Below the pieces are notes generated by a model that did not search any database, had not been told where the DNA came from, and saw only the letters and a list, made by a program, of their open reading frames with translations. The translations under genes and the position numbers were made by a program. Shown piece after piece: positions 10,236 through 20,388 of a stretch of DNA of 64,000 nucleotides (position 1 is the first letter of the stretch; each line of letters opens with the position of its first letter). Origin of the DNA: Anadara kagoshimensis (lineage: Eukaryota; Mollusca; Bivalvia; Arcoida; Arcidae); assembly GCA_021292105.1 (NCBI GenBank), contig CM037869.1, positions 44,910,990 to 44,974,989 on the forward strand. The letters run 5' to 3'.

Positions 10236-10975
10236 GACGCACGGTAGCTCAGTTGGTAGCATGCTCGCTTCGTATATGAGAGGGCGGGTTTCTAACCCCG
10301 GTTGTGATCTAACCAAGACTTGAAATTTGGTAGTGACTGTCAATTTATGAAGCACTCGACATTCAGAAAAGAAAATCACGGTTGGTTGGTTGGTTGAATG
10401 TTGCTTAACGTCGCATTAGCAATTTTTCAGCTATTCGCGAAGAGAACTATTTTATTAATCTCTATGGATTAATCTATGAACAATTTTGTGTATACATGTG
10501 AAGTGCAAGTGTGTTTTATGGTCTGCCTAGTACTAGCGCACACTCAGGGCGACTTTAACGTGCTAGCCCACAGAGTCAGTACACCGCAGACAAGCGTACC
10601 AATCCCCCAGTCCATTATACTGATACCAGGTTAATGAGTAAAGGCCAAGGGCAAGGAAATTTCACTTTTACAAGGAAAATTCACTTTCCCGCATGTGGTG
10701 AGAGACCCTGGATTTGAAGACTAAAGTCTGATCGATTAGGCCACCGCGGCCTATGAAAATCACGGGATCATTCGAAAGAGACCAAAAAACCGATGCCCAG
10801 AATAATGACAGACGTGGAATGCTCAAGAATCATTCCTGTATATTGCCCTGAACGCATTGCAAAAGTCAACATTTCTGTCGCCTCTTCTGTATCTGGTGTT
10901 GTCTCGATATCAGTGAAATATTCTTGATTTGGACGTAAAGGTCAATCAATCCATCAATTTGCTGGTTTTGATCCC
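10236..10975 (+). mobile_element. SINE-B copy split by SINE-A
   Basis: Head at 10240-10310 (ggtagctcagttggtagcat, degenerate B-box ggtttctaacccc), body to 10381, resuming at 10766 ('gatcattcgaaagagacc', 'ttgccctgaacgcattgcaa') and ending with 'tctcgatatcagtgaaatat / tcttgatttggacgtaaa'. The downstream 10976-11010 repeats the tail motif, suggesting a partial tail duplication. Confidence 0.75.
10382..10754 (-). mobile_element. SINE-A inserted in SINE-B, 11-bp TSD
   Basis: Minus-strand SINE-A: tail 'ggttggttgaatgttgctta' at the left, tRNA-like head 'ttaggccaccgcgg' at the right. GAAAATCACGG at 10371-10381 and 10755-10765 is an exact 11-bp target-site duplication, so SINE-A jumped after this SINE-B copy was in place. 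Confidence 0.85.
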
Positions 10976-11010
10976 CGATCTCAGTGAAATATTCTTGACT
11001 GGAATCAATC

Positions 11011-11802
11011 AAACAATTTGCTGGTTTTGTACCCAGAGTATTTAAAAGGTCACAAATCGATTTAAGGGACAGCCGCAATTTCTAATAACATCCTGTTTAT
11101 CCCCACCCCACCTAGAGCACGTGTAGATTTAATTCACACATATAACAATTATCGACATCTTAAGAGTATACCTTTTTCGTACTATGGCACTATTACGTGC
11201 ATATATTTAATTATCAACTCTTAACAAATCACGCCGGGAGTGCACTTGTAATTAGCGCCTACAGAACACGTACAGATCTGTCGAATGTTTAAGGTCATCT
11301 AAGTAAGAAAATTCAAGTGAAAACCATTTAATTAAAAAGCGTGAAAGATGGGTATAATTGTGAAATTACCTACACAAATGTGAAGATTTATATAAAAAAA
11401 TAAAGCAGGAATTGATAGTTTAAGAATTTTTAAAATATTTGTTGCATTTTTTTATGAAAATTGTGCAAAGATACACGTGTTGGGGAAAAATAGTTCTCAC
11501 CTTGTATAACGAATTAATTTAAAAAATGAAAAGATATTAACATAGTTAACGCCATAGAGTAGTGAAAAGGGGACAGAGTTTGTTAAAGAAATACGAGGTT
11601 TTTGAAAACTCGACAATTTACGGTGGAGGTTTTCTATGATTTGTTTTCCTTTTAAAAGTGCGTGTACCTTGCGTGATTAACATTGATCTCACGAATAAGG
11701 TTAAAAAATGGCTACCAAATGATCAAGGAATGGATTACTTATGACCGAAAAATTGCCGATAGATAGAGAGCCGGTGTCGAGATACAAGTGATGATCATGA
11801 GC
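11011..11802. other. Intergenic, small MITE-1 fragment
   Basis: No gene seen. About 11270-11310 ('acgtacagatctgtcgaatg') is a lone MITE-1 left end, preceded at 11250 by 'attagcgcctacagaacacg' from the TTAGCGCC family found in bulk at 13335-15510. Confidence 0.5.
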
Positions 11803-12039
11803 TATAGGTAAACAAGTTTGACCTGTCCGATTGACCTTTAATTTAAATATTTCTTGTGGCCGAGTGTATTCATGTTTAGGAATCACATGGGTTTATTTTG
11901 TCAACATTATGCGAACAATAATCATGTACCTTGAGTACAATCTATTCTATTAACAGTGAATTCTATTACTACCCATTTATTGGATGAATCCTTATGTGCA
12001 TGAATATTCCCAAAGAAAGGTCAATGATATTTGCCTATA
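11803..12039. mobile_element. MITE-3 copy
   Basis: Left 'tataggtaaacaagtttgac / ctgtccgattgaccttta', right 'aaaggtcaatgatatttgcc / tata': inverted ends shared with 58601-58843 and 60659-60900. No coding capacity. Confidence 0.7.
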
Positions 12040-12047
12040 CCAAGAGT

Positions 12048-12557
12048 CAGTACAGAACTGTCGAAAGATTAACACTGACCTGACTGAAAGGGGACTTTAA
12101 GCGCGGCAGTCGAGTGACCGAGATATGGATAGCTAGTGGCCGAGATATGGTTGGTTGAATGTTGCTTAACGGCGCATCAGCAATTTTTCAGCTATTCGCG
12201 AAGAGACCTATTTATTAATCTCTATGGATTAATCTATGAACAATTTTTGTGTATGCATGTGAAGTGCGGGTGTGTTGTATGGTCTGCCTTGTACTAGCGC
12301 GCACTCAGGGCGACTTTACCGTGCTAGCTCACAGAGTCAGTACGCTGCAGACAAGTGTACCACTCCCCAGTTCATTATACTGATACCAGGTGAATCAGTA
12401 AAGGCCAACGGCAAGGAAAATTCACTTTCCCACATGTGGTCCGAGCGGGACTCGAACTTACAGCGGTGAGAGACCCTGGATTTCAAGACTGACGTCTTAT
12501 CCATTAGGCCACCGCGCCCTCTTGGCGCTAGTGGCCGAAATAACGGCTGCAAAGATA
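12048..12557. mobile_element. MITE-1 left part with nested SINE-A
   Basis: Left end CAGTACAGAACTGTCGAAAG and subterminal 'gtgaccgagatatggatagc'. The element is interrupted by SINE-A (12144-12526), resumes as 'aataacggctgcaaagatag', and abuts another MITE-1 at 12558 without its own right end. Confidence 0.7.
12144..12526 (-). mobile_element. SINE-A, 12-bp TSD in MITE-1
   Basis: Minus-strand SINE-A with intact tRNA-like head at the right: B-box 'gagcgggactcgaactt' and A-box side 'ttatccattaggccaccgcg' in plus orientation. GCTAGTGGCCGA at 12132-12143 and 12527-12538 is an exact 12-bp target-site duplication. On the minus strand the head reads 'ggcctaatggataagacg', closest by eye to tRNA-Arg. 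Confidence 0.85.
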
Positions 12558-12771
12558 GAGTACAGACCTGTTGAAAGTTTAACACAAAGTTAACAAATAA
12601 GTACCGATTTGGCACCCAATTTTGGCCCTTCGTTGGCTATATAGTTACAGCTTTTTGAAAGCAGATATCGATTTCTGTTGGGCCATTAACTATTCATTTC
12701 TCGGCTTCTCGGCAACCGAGCTTTGCTACCTTTTTTATGCTCGGTGTTAAACTTTCGACAGGTCTGTACTG
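12558..12771. mobile_element. MITE-1 copy, complete
   Basis: GAGTACAGACCTGTTGAAAG to actttcgacaggtctgtactg, flanked by TA (12556-12557, 12772-12773). Interior 'ggcccttcgttggctatata' is the likely ancestor of the 30-bp unit at 1735-2610. Confidence 0.8.
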
Positions 12772-12773
12772 TA

Positions 12774-13193
12774 TACCAAAACGAGGGACCAAGACGAGCC
12801 GCAGATTCGGCGTTTATAATCAAAAACAAACATACTAATCAATGCCCGAATCACAATCCAGAGGCAAAGTAAAAACTTTGGAACTGACAAGTTAGGTTAG
12901 ACACGTGAACTTCAACCAGGGAAGTGAGGCCGGGTGCTCCGGAAGGGTAAGCACCTCCTGTTTAGCTAGCTACACCCGCCACGTGTGTAATCAAAATTGT
13001 GTGAAAGGAACATGGAACTATGAGACGTCAAATATATCCAGGGCAATCCTGGACACAGAGACATCAAACTTATCAACAATACTGTGATGACGGCCATAAA
13101 ACTTTTTGAGAGCCAAGACGAGCCGCAGATTCAACGTTTATAAGTTAGTTAGCTTAGTGTTAAACTTTCGACAGGTCTGTACTTAAGCAGCTC
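12774..13193. mobile_element. MITE-1 remnant interrupted by a second repeat
   Basis: 'ccaagacgagccgcagattc' occurs at 12789-12808 and again at 13113-13132, leading into a MITE-1 right end (gtgttaaactttcgacaggt, 13158-13177). The sequence between carries 'aaaacaaacatactaatcaa' and 'aaagtaaaaactttggaact', the same element whose end is amplified at 49222-51600. It continues with a body ('gaagtgaggccgggtgctcc', 'aagcacctcctgtttagcta') found in reverse at about 57720-57905. Confidence 0.65.
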
Positions 13194-13251
13194 CAAAATA
13201 GCCGGTAACAAGGGACAAATATGAGATGTCTTTTCGTCATCAATTTGATAG

Positions 13252-13283
13252 CTTTACGTTTAATCTTTGACATGTCTGTACTG
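13252..13283. mobile_element. MITE-1 right end only
   Basis: 'ttacgtttaatctttgacat' then 'gtctgtactg', followed by TA. The left part is not recognisable. Confidence 0.55.
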
Positions 13284-13334
13284 TATGGTACAACTATACA
13301 AGTGTTTGTCAACTTTCATAACATTTAGGATTGT

Positions 13335-14155
13335 AATTGTAATTAGCGCCTATGACACACCTAACGTGCACGTTTGAAGAGTTTGTCGTTAATTAGCGAC
13401 CATGTGACATCTGACAATAAACCTCATCCTTAGACGCTGTTTATTCTCACATATCTTCGAATATTTTACTTATTTACTAATTTTTACTAATTAGCGCCCA
13501 TGATACTCCTAACGTGCACGTTTGAAGAGTTTGTCGGTAATTAGCACCTATGTGACAACCAACATGCTGTTTTAATTATGAACTTTAGTCAATAAACCCC
13601 ATCCTTAGACGCTGGTCTTGGAATTGTATTACTACTTAGCGTCTATGATACTCCTAACGTGCACGTTTGAAGAGTTTGTAAGTAGTTAGCACCTTTGTGA
13701 CATCTGACAGGCTTCTTTCATTATCAACTTTCGTCAATAAACCCCATCCTTAGACGTTGTTTATTCTCAAGTGTCTTATAGTTGTTTTACTAATTAGCGC
13801 CTATGGAACATGTGGCATTCTGTTTTGATCATCAACTTCGTGAACAAACCCCATCCTTTGACGTTGCTTCTTCTCACGTTTCTTAGAATTGTTTTACTAA
13901 TTAGCGCCTATGATACACATAACGTGCACGTTTGAAGAGTTTGTCGGTAATAAGCATATTTGTGACATCTGACATGCTGTTCTAATTATCAACTTTCGTC
14001 AATAAACCCCATCCTTAGACGCTGTTTCTTCTCGCGTGTCTTAGAATTGTTTTGCTAATTAGCGCATATGGAACATCTGGCATTCTGTTTCGATTATGAA
14101 CTTCGTTAACAAACCCCATCCTTAGACGTTGCTTCTTCTCACGTGTCTTGAACCC
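13335..14155. repeat. TTAGCGCC tandem repeat, about 150-bp units
   Basis: About six diverged units beginning near 13340, 13492, 13637, 13793, 13902 and 14057. Each has 'aattagcgcctatga', 'taacgtgcacgtttgaagag', 'aataaaccccatccttagac' and 'gcttcttctcacgtgtctta'. It continues after an insertion as the 51-bp array at 15076. Confidence 0.8.
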
Positions 14156-14157
14156 TA

Positions 14158-15070
14158 TTCCGGGAATGCCAACATTTGAAAATTTAGGTAAAAAATGTAT
14201 AATTTGTTTGTTGGCATTTCCGGAATATGGTTCGTTGTTGTATAAACAAGTTCTGAATACGTTCATTAAAGTGTGAGATTACCGTACCTACCCTGGTAAA
14301 CTGCTTATATCTTGCACTATATAATGAATGAAAAGAAACACTAAAATATAAATTAAATAAGATTTAATTTAATTTTGATTGAAGAAAGCTGTTCACTTCT
14401 AGTAAACTATGTAACTATGTTTTAAAGATAATTGTTTTTCTTAATTGTACATACAGTGTCTCATAAGTCTTTTAGGCTTGATATCAATATGTTTTAGAAT
14501 GTTTATGTATAGATATGTTTTATGATATGTGACACTTAAATAAAATATTTATTATCTTATCTTATCCTAGTAAAAATTATAGGGAATGGAGATTTGTACT
14601 AAGTCAGATTTGAGTTATGCACTCAGTTCTGAGATGAGTGGTGGCATATAGCTTGGAGCTTGAACGATTTCAATAAGAACCAGCTTGGTGTATTCTCAAA
14701 TGTCAAACCTTTTTCGAGAAAGAAAGAAAAAACCTAAATAAAAAATGATACACATTAACATTTTTCTAACAAAAATTTTGAATTTTAAAGTAATAAATTG
14801 AAAGAAAAATTGCAAAAAAAATAAAACAATTTTTTAATTTCATGCAATAAAATAAATTATACATTTTTTCAAAAATTCTGTTTTTTATTGTTTTATAATA
14901 CAGTATATTTTTACTTAAAAATTAAAGGGGCATTTACAGTATATGTTTATTTAAAAACCAAAGGGACATTTATCAGAATAACATCGAATTACCTGTTCTA
15001 AATCCCTTAAAGCAACAGATTAAATGCTATCATAACACCTATTGTACTTTGCATGTTGGCATTCCCGGAA
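14158..15070. mobile_element. TIR element inserted in the TTAGCGCC array
   Basis: TTCCGGGAATGCCAACAT at 14158-14175 is the exact reverse complement of 15053-15070. An imperfect inverted copy also lies at 14210-14229, so the left end forms a small foldback of its own. The interior is AT-rich without an open frame. Because the same satellite family lies on both sides, this is an insertion into a pre-existing array; 'accc' flanks both ends but is too short to call a target duplication. Confidence 0.7.
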
Positions 15071-15075
15071 GACAC

Positions 15076-15510
15076 CCTAATTAGCGCCTATGATATTCCT
15101 TACGTTCGTGTTTGAGGAGTTTGTTCAGTAATTAGCGCCCATGATATTCCTTACGTTCGTGTTTAATTATAAGGAGTTTTTTCAGTAATTAGCGCCCATG
15201 ATATTCCTTACGTTCGTGTTTGAGGAGTTTGTTCAGTAATTAGCGCCCATGATATTCCTTACGTTCGTGTTTGAGGAGTTTGTTCAGTAATTAGCGCCCA
15301 TGATATTCCTTACGTTCGTGTTTGAAGAGTTTGTTCAGTTATTAGCACCCATGATATTCCTTACGTTCGTGTTTGAGGAGTTTGTTCAGTAATTAGCGCC
15401 CATGATATTCCTTACGTTCGTGTTTGAAGAGTTTGTTCAGTTATTAGCACCCATGATATTCCTTACGTTCGTGTTTGAGTAGTTTGTTCAGTAATTAGCG
15501 CCTATGGACC
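15076..15510. repeat. 51-bp tandem repeat, about 8 units
   Basis: Unit 'ttagcgcccatgatattcct' plus 'tacgttcgtgtttgaggagt' plus 'ttgttcagtaa'. One unit near 15160 has a 'taattataag' insertion. Units alternate between 'aattagcgccc' and 'tattagcaccc' types at 15335-15470, a hint of a two-unit higher-order repeat. It is a shortened derivative of the 150-bp units at 13335. Confidence 0.9.
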
Positions 15511-15899
15511 ATCTGACATGCTGTTTCGATTATCAGTTTTCATCAGTTAACCTTCATCTTTCTCACGTGTCTTGGGATGGTGGTTCTGATTAGCGCACAT
15601 GGTACATTAAAACGCGTGTGTTTCACGAGTTTGTCCAGAAATGAGAGCCTTTTACACATCGAACTCACAAACCTGACGAAAGTTAAACACTAAACTAACG
15701 GATTATTTTCGTATCGGCAGCTACTTCCCAGATCCTTCTCAGCTGCATAACAGTACAAACCTGTCGAACGTTTAACAATAAGATAACGAATTTTACTTTC
15801 TATCTCGGTTTACTCGTTGGCTACATTTCAACAGCTTTGGGCAGCTGTTTTCTATCTCTCGACAGTTTTTCTACCAATAACTTTCCATACAGTACAGAC
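15511..15899. mobile_element. MITE-1 fragments
   Basis: Left-end-like sequences at about 15668 ('aacctgacgaaagttaaaca') and at 15751 ('cagtacaaacctgtcgaacg'). Neither shows its own right end. Confidence 0.55.
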
Positions 15900-16112
15900 C
15901 TGTCGAAAGTTTAACACTGAAGTAACAAAAAGGAGACGAAAGTAGGTAGCCGAGTGGCCAATGTGTGAATAGCAAGTGGCTGAAAAGAGACAGATAGTAG
16001 GAGACGAACAGCTGTCTAGATCTAGGTAACGAGGGTTGAAGATTATCAGTCTGTTTAGAACTAACTCGTTAACTTATATAATTAGTGTTAAACTTTCGAC
16101 AGGTCTGTACTG
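15900..16112. mobile_element. MITE-1 copy, complete
   Basis: CAGTACAGACCTGTCGAAAG to ctttcgacaggtctgtactg with TA on both sides (15898-15899, 16113-16114). At 213 bp it is the same length class as 593-806 and 12558-12771, which defines the basal size of the family. Confidence 0.85.
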
Positions 16113-16114
16113 TA

Positions 16115-16189
16115 TCTTGACTACTCGGTAACCGAGCTTAGACAAGTCTTTGTTAGCTAAGTGTTAAATTTTTCGACAGGACTGTACTG
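16115..16189. mobile_element. MITE-1 right half
   Basis: 'gactactcggtaaccgagct' (the subterminal hairpin motif) followed by 'gtgttaaatttttcgacagg' and 'actgtactg', then TA. Confidence 0.6.
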
Positions 16190-16259
16190 TACATTTCGAA
16201 AGATATTTGGTAGCTGCTTTCTATATCTAGATGCAACTTTTCTGACTCGCCTATTCATA

Positions 16260-16875
16260 CAGTACAGACATGTCGAAAGTTTAACACTGAGCAAACGAAT
16301 TAGTACCGAATTGGCGACTCATGTTGATTCCCTCGTTAATAAAGAGATAACATATTCAATGAACTGGGAAGCAGTTCATGTTAAATATGCTATTTCTGAC
16401 CTTCATTTCACTTATATCGAGACATCGCAAGCTGTAAGCGAAGGTGCAGAAATTTTGCCTGTGCTTTGCGCTGATGGCATTATACAGCAGGCTTCTTTAT
16501 CGTACCAAGCCTACCAAGACACGGGATCTCGTTTATTTTAATTTCCCATCCGAAAGAACCGTGACTTTCATTTGGTAATGCCGAGTGCTTGCCGAAAGAA
16601 CAGTCACTACCCCATTTTAAATCTTGGGTCACACCCGGTCGGGATTCGAACCCACGACCTCCCACTTACGGAGCGAGCACTCTACCAACTGAGCTACCGC
16701 ATCGAAAGAAGGTCAATTCTTATTGTTAATATTTATATATTGAGCGCTTATTTAGAGCTCCTATATTTCGCGCAGTAGCTTTTTGATCACCAGATTTCCA
16801 TTTTCGATAGCCAAAATCTCGACCCCTTTTGCGTTAGCTCAGTTTTTAACTTTGACTTTGGACAGGTCTGTACTG
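16260..16875. mobile_element. MITE-1 copy with nested SINE-B
   Basis: CAGTACAGACATGTCGAAAG at the left and gacaggtctgtactg at the right, TA on both sides. The extra length is a minus-strand SINE-B at about 16395-16703. Confidence 0.8.
16395..16703 (-). mobile_element. SINE-B copy
   Basis: Minus-strand head 16630-16703: B-box 'ggattcgaacccacgacc' and 'ctctaccaactgagctaccg' in plus orientation, one of the best-kept tRNA-like heads here. Tail 'cacttatatcgagacatcgc' at the left. Confidence 0.85.
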
Positions 16876-16924
16876 TAACTTGGCCACTCGGAAGGCAATT
16901 ATTTCGTAGGCTTGGTTTTAAACT

Positions 16925-17110
16925 TTTCTACCATACACGTGCTGTTTTGATCATCAACCCTCTACCACACACGGGGTGTGGCCGGTAATTAGCGCCTAAT
17001 GGACAGCTCACGTGCTTGTTTGATTATCAGCTCCTTACCACACACGGGAGCGTGGTCAATAATTAGCGCCAAGTTGGACAGCTCACGTGCTGGCTTCTTC
17101 ATGTTCCATA
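16925..17110. repeat. TTAGCGCC family, short array
   Basis: Two to three diverged units with 'aattagcgcctaatggacag', 'ctcacgtgcttgtttgatta' and 'ccacacacgggagcgtgg'. Related to 13335-15510 by the TTAGCGCC core. Confidence 0.6.
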
Positions 17111-17376
17111 GGTCATGTTATAATACTTGATAAGCCTATAAATAAAAGTTTATATAAATGTTTTATGTCCAGAAGATAAATGGACTTCCTACACTATCTC
17201 AGATTTTCGTAATGTTTGCCTGTACTATTATCGTTCTTGTGGGAAGGTATAGTACTTCCGGTTTCTTCAATAACGTGAAAGAAATGGGGAAATATAATTG
17301 TTGTATGACTAGTTGTCACAATTTCTGTCTATTTTGGCAGATATTTTCTACAGTAATTCGTTTTGAAACAACAAAC
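17111..17376. other. Intergenic, no gene seen
   Basis: AT-rich; a 106-codon open frame crosses it into the duplicated segment but matches nothing and its second half is duplicated non-coding sequence. Confidence 0.4.
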
Positions 17377-17971
17377 GGGTTCATGGTAACAACAGTACTA
17401 TTCGTGTCTTGCGGCAGTAAAATCTCTCAAACCTGGAAGTACATATACCTATCCACAAGAACGACAACTCCTACCTGAAATCCCGGAAGTACAAGAACGA
17501 TAACTCGTAGCTACAAACATTACAGAAAGACGGAATTATAGTTTTGACTTGTACAGAAAGACATCGAATTCAAAATTACAATAAATAAAAACCGTTTGGA
17601 ACAGTTAACGACATAGACTTCATTTTGCACCTTTTAAATCTCAAATCTCAAAAGGAGTCAATTCTAGGCCCCAATAAAAGTACTTTTATCATAAATTTAC
17701 AAATCGTTTCAAGGTAGAGAAGCATTTGGGTTCATGGTAACAACAGTACTATTCGTGTCTTGCGGCAGTAAAATCTCAAACCCGGAAGTACATATACCTA
17801 TCCGAAAGAACAATACATCGTACCTGCAAACCCGGAAACATATACCTACCCAAAAGAACGATAACTCGTACCTACAAACATTACGGAAAGACGGAATTAT
17901 AGTTTTGACTTGTACAGAAAGACATCGAATTCAAAATTACAACAAATAAAAACCGTTTGGAACAATTAACG
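17377..17971. repeat. Direct duplication, two copies of about 235 bp
   Basis: 17377-17610 and 17728-17971 share 'gggttcatggtaacaacagt', 'cgtgtcttgcggcagtaaaa', 'gacggaattatagttttgac' and 'aataaaaaccgtttggaac' in the same order. The gap between copies is about 117 bp. The second copy has an extra 'acctgcaaacccggaaacat' segment. Confidence 0.85.
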
Positions 17972-18010
17972 GTAGATTTTGTTTTGCACCTATTACATCT
18001 ATGGCAAAGA

Positions 18011-19620
18011 ATGATTCCCAAAACGCCGAGCTATCCGCCTATAGGAATATATACGCAAGAAACTAGGTTACACCCTTTTCGGGCCTCTATACCCGTCACT
18101 ACTTCGAGGTCAAGTACAAATAAATATCTGTGTTAATATATACGTTGCATATGAATAACATTTTTCCTTTTTTATATTGACGTGTGTGGAAGCTGACTTT
18201 AATTTACTGGGTAGTTAGCTGTCTATATAATTTAAAAGTTTTTTATTCTGCACCAAAGTGTAGCGGTACTGTCATTGTCATTACTTTGCTAGCACAAAAA
18301 CAAAAACTCAGGTGTCACAATGACTTGTTTTGTTTTGCGTCATAATGCGTATACGTTGTGTCTATTGTCAGTGTGATTTCATAGCAGAATACTTTGATTT
18401 AGGCCGTCATACTTGTATTTAGATAAAAGACATTCAAGAAACTCAAGTTGCAATTGTTAGAGCCACCCGTGCTTCAGAGAGCATGCTTGACACATGGAGC
18501 ATTTTTCAGACAAAATAGTGTTGCTAAAAGTTCATGATAAAGACCAGTTTGAAGCTTTGTCAAGAGCAGTCCTAACGCAAAGACTTAGTGCTTAGTACTG
18601 ATATAACCTTTGTTACAAGATGCTACCTCCAGTCAATGTATAATAGTCACCATCAGAAAGTCCATTTGTACATGTGTAATCAAAATTTCTCTACTTTAAC
18701 TATAAAATATTCTTATTCGACAACCCGCAGGTTCATGATATTCAGTCGTGTCCAGCTAGTGACATTCACCATCATAAACCTACCCCGACGTTTCGTCTAT
18801 GGCCTTTCTTCGTGTCACGACGAATGCACTTAGAAAAGTTTTTGGCATTTTATTTTCTAGTGCGTGTTCAACATACACGAAACACACGGGAAATGACAAG
18901 TGGCCTTAAACTGGATTGTAATGTCGTTATATATATTGTATGTATAAAACAGATATGCGTGCATGTCTTTCTTTATATTATGTTATTTGTGACAGAAATA
19001 AATAATATTGCATTTAAATTCTAACACAAAGTAAGATAGAAAAGAAATAAAGCCGTAAAATATACATTTTATTAAAATAAAATAAGTTGAAAAATAAAAT
19101 TGTAACTTTAGGATTCGAACCAACAACGCAAGACTTACTGGTACCTACGTATACCCACTACACCACGCAGGTAATGCTTGATAATAAGGTTTATTAATAT
19201 CAAGTACGAGTATAGTACGGTATATTAAGAGGTTATATTGGGGTAACTCTCAAAACATTGATTTTTACAAAATTCAGTATCAGTGCATATCTCTCAATTA
19301 ACCATACTTTGCATATCTAACAGTAAAATAATATAGTTTTTATATTCAAAATATCTTTAATGAAGAGGCATGCGCTCTATATGTATTTATAAAAACGTGT
19401 TGATTTTCACTGACTTGTTCCATGTTTGTATAGAGTTCTACGGAGACAAACCTAATGGATTACATAATGCAATGTTTTACTGAGATTTTTACCATATAAA
19501 CTTTTACATAATGATAGTAGCTTTAGGTTTTTTCACTATCAATATGTATTCAACATATATACTTTTAAATTTTGAATCCTATAATCCTATAGGCGGATAG
19601 CTCGGCGTTTTGGGTATCAT
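18011..19620. mobile_element. Non-autonomous DNA transposon with 36-bp TIRs
   Basis: 18011-18046 and 19585-19620 are inverted repeats with one mismatch in 36 bp; the core is CCCAAAACGCCGAGCTATCC then GCCTATAGGA. The 1.6 kb between has no transposase frame. A minus-strand tRNA-like stretch lies at 19090-19175. No target duplication could be identified, so the superfamily is open. Confidence 0.8.
19090..19180 (-). other. tRNA-like sequence
   Basis: In plus orientation 'taggattcgaaccaacaacg' (B-box) and 'ccactacaccacgcagg' (A-box side), so a minus-strand head 'cgtggtgtagtgggtatacg'. The acceptor stem does not close. Probably a tRNA pseudogene carried inside the TIR element. Confidence 0.45.
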
Positions 19621-20388
19621 CCTTTTTGAAGGTTTTTTTTTTTTTTTTGGTTTTTTTTTTTTTTTTTTTTTTGCAAAATGTTGTAAAACGGCTTTATTCT
19701 ATCATTTCGAATCATTTTCATTCAAAATCAAAACTCTTGTTGAGGAAGAGGGGTGTCAAAAGTCTTCAATTATAAGCGGTGTCTACGGTCCATGGCGTGT
19801 AATTACAACAAAAGAAGTCACTTCTTTAATTTGTCCCAATAAAGGAACTTGTTTTAACGTTGAGAAGCATTTGGGACGAAGGTCTAATAACTTTGGAAAT
19901 GACTGTCTACAGATTCCTAACGTAGTCTCTTGTACATTGTACAAAAATTCGATTCCAAGAGTAACTCATTGATCCTAGACCAGTCTTGAACTTATGATCT
20001 TGTATCAAAGGTCACTTCATTTACTGAGGATTTTCCGATTATCTAGTTGTTTGACAAACTTGACCCCCCCCCCCTCCCCAAAGTTAAAAAAAACAAAAAC
20101 AAAAAAGCCAGCGACGTAATGCCTTTTTGATATCTTTTACTGAACAACAATGTTGTTTGTTCACACGTATCTTGAATATCCTGACTAATCTGTTTAGCAG
20201 GTATCATGATTTTAATTAGCGGGTTTTATAATCGGGTAATGACTTGATAAACCTATAAATGGGATCCAATTACTCTTGATGACCAGAAGACCAATGAACT
20301 GGTATTCCATTCCGTGCCTCCGAAAATAAATATTTTCTTTTCTTACTAAGAACAAAAACACAAAGATATTTTAGGAAGTCCATAGTTA
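19621..20388. other. Intergenic, poly-T tract
   Basis: A T-run with a few G interruptions at 19628-19672 and a C-run at 20066-20075. No gene seen. The segment 19782-19820 is open on the plus strand but short and unrecognised. Confidence 0.4.

Noticed and set aside
16625..16703. tRNA gene on the minus strand (and similar at 35505, 62448, 38760)
   Set aside because: Good A- and B-boxes, but the acceptor and anticodon stems do not pair and each is followed by the same SINE body.
17158..17478. 106-codon frame on the plus strand
   Set aside because: Its second half falls in a duplicated non-coding segment and in the second copy the frame is lost.
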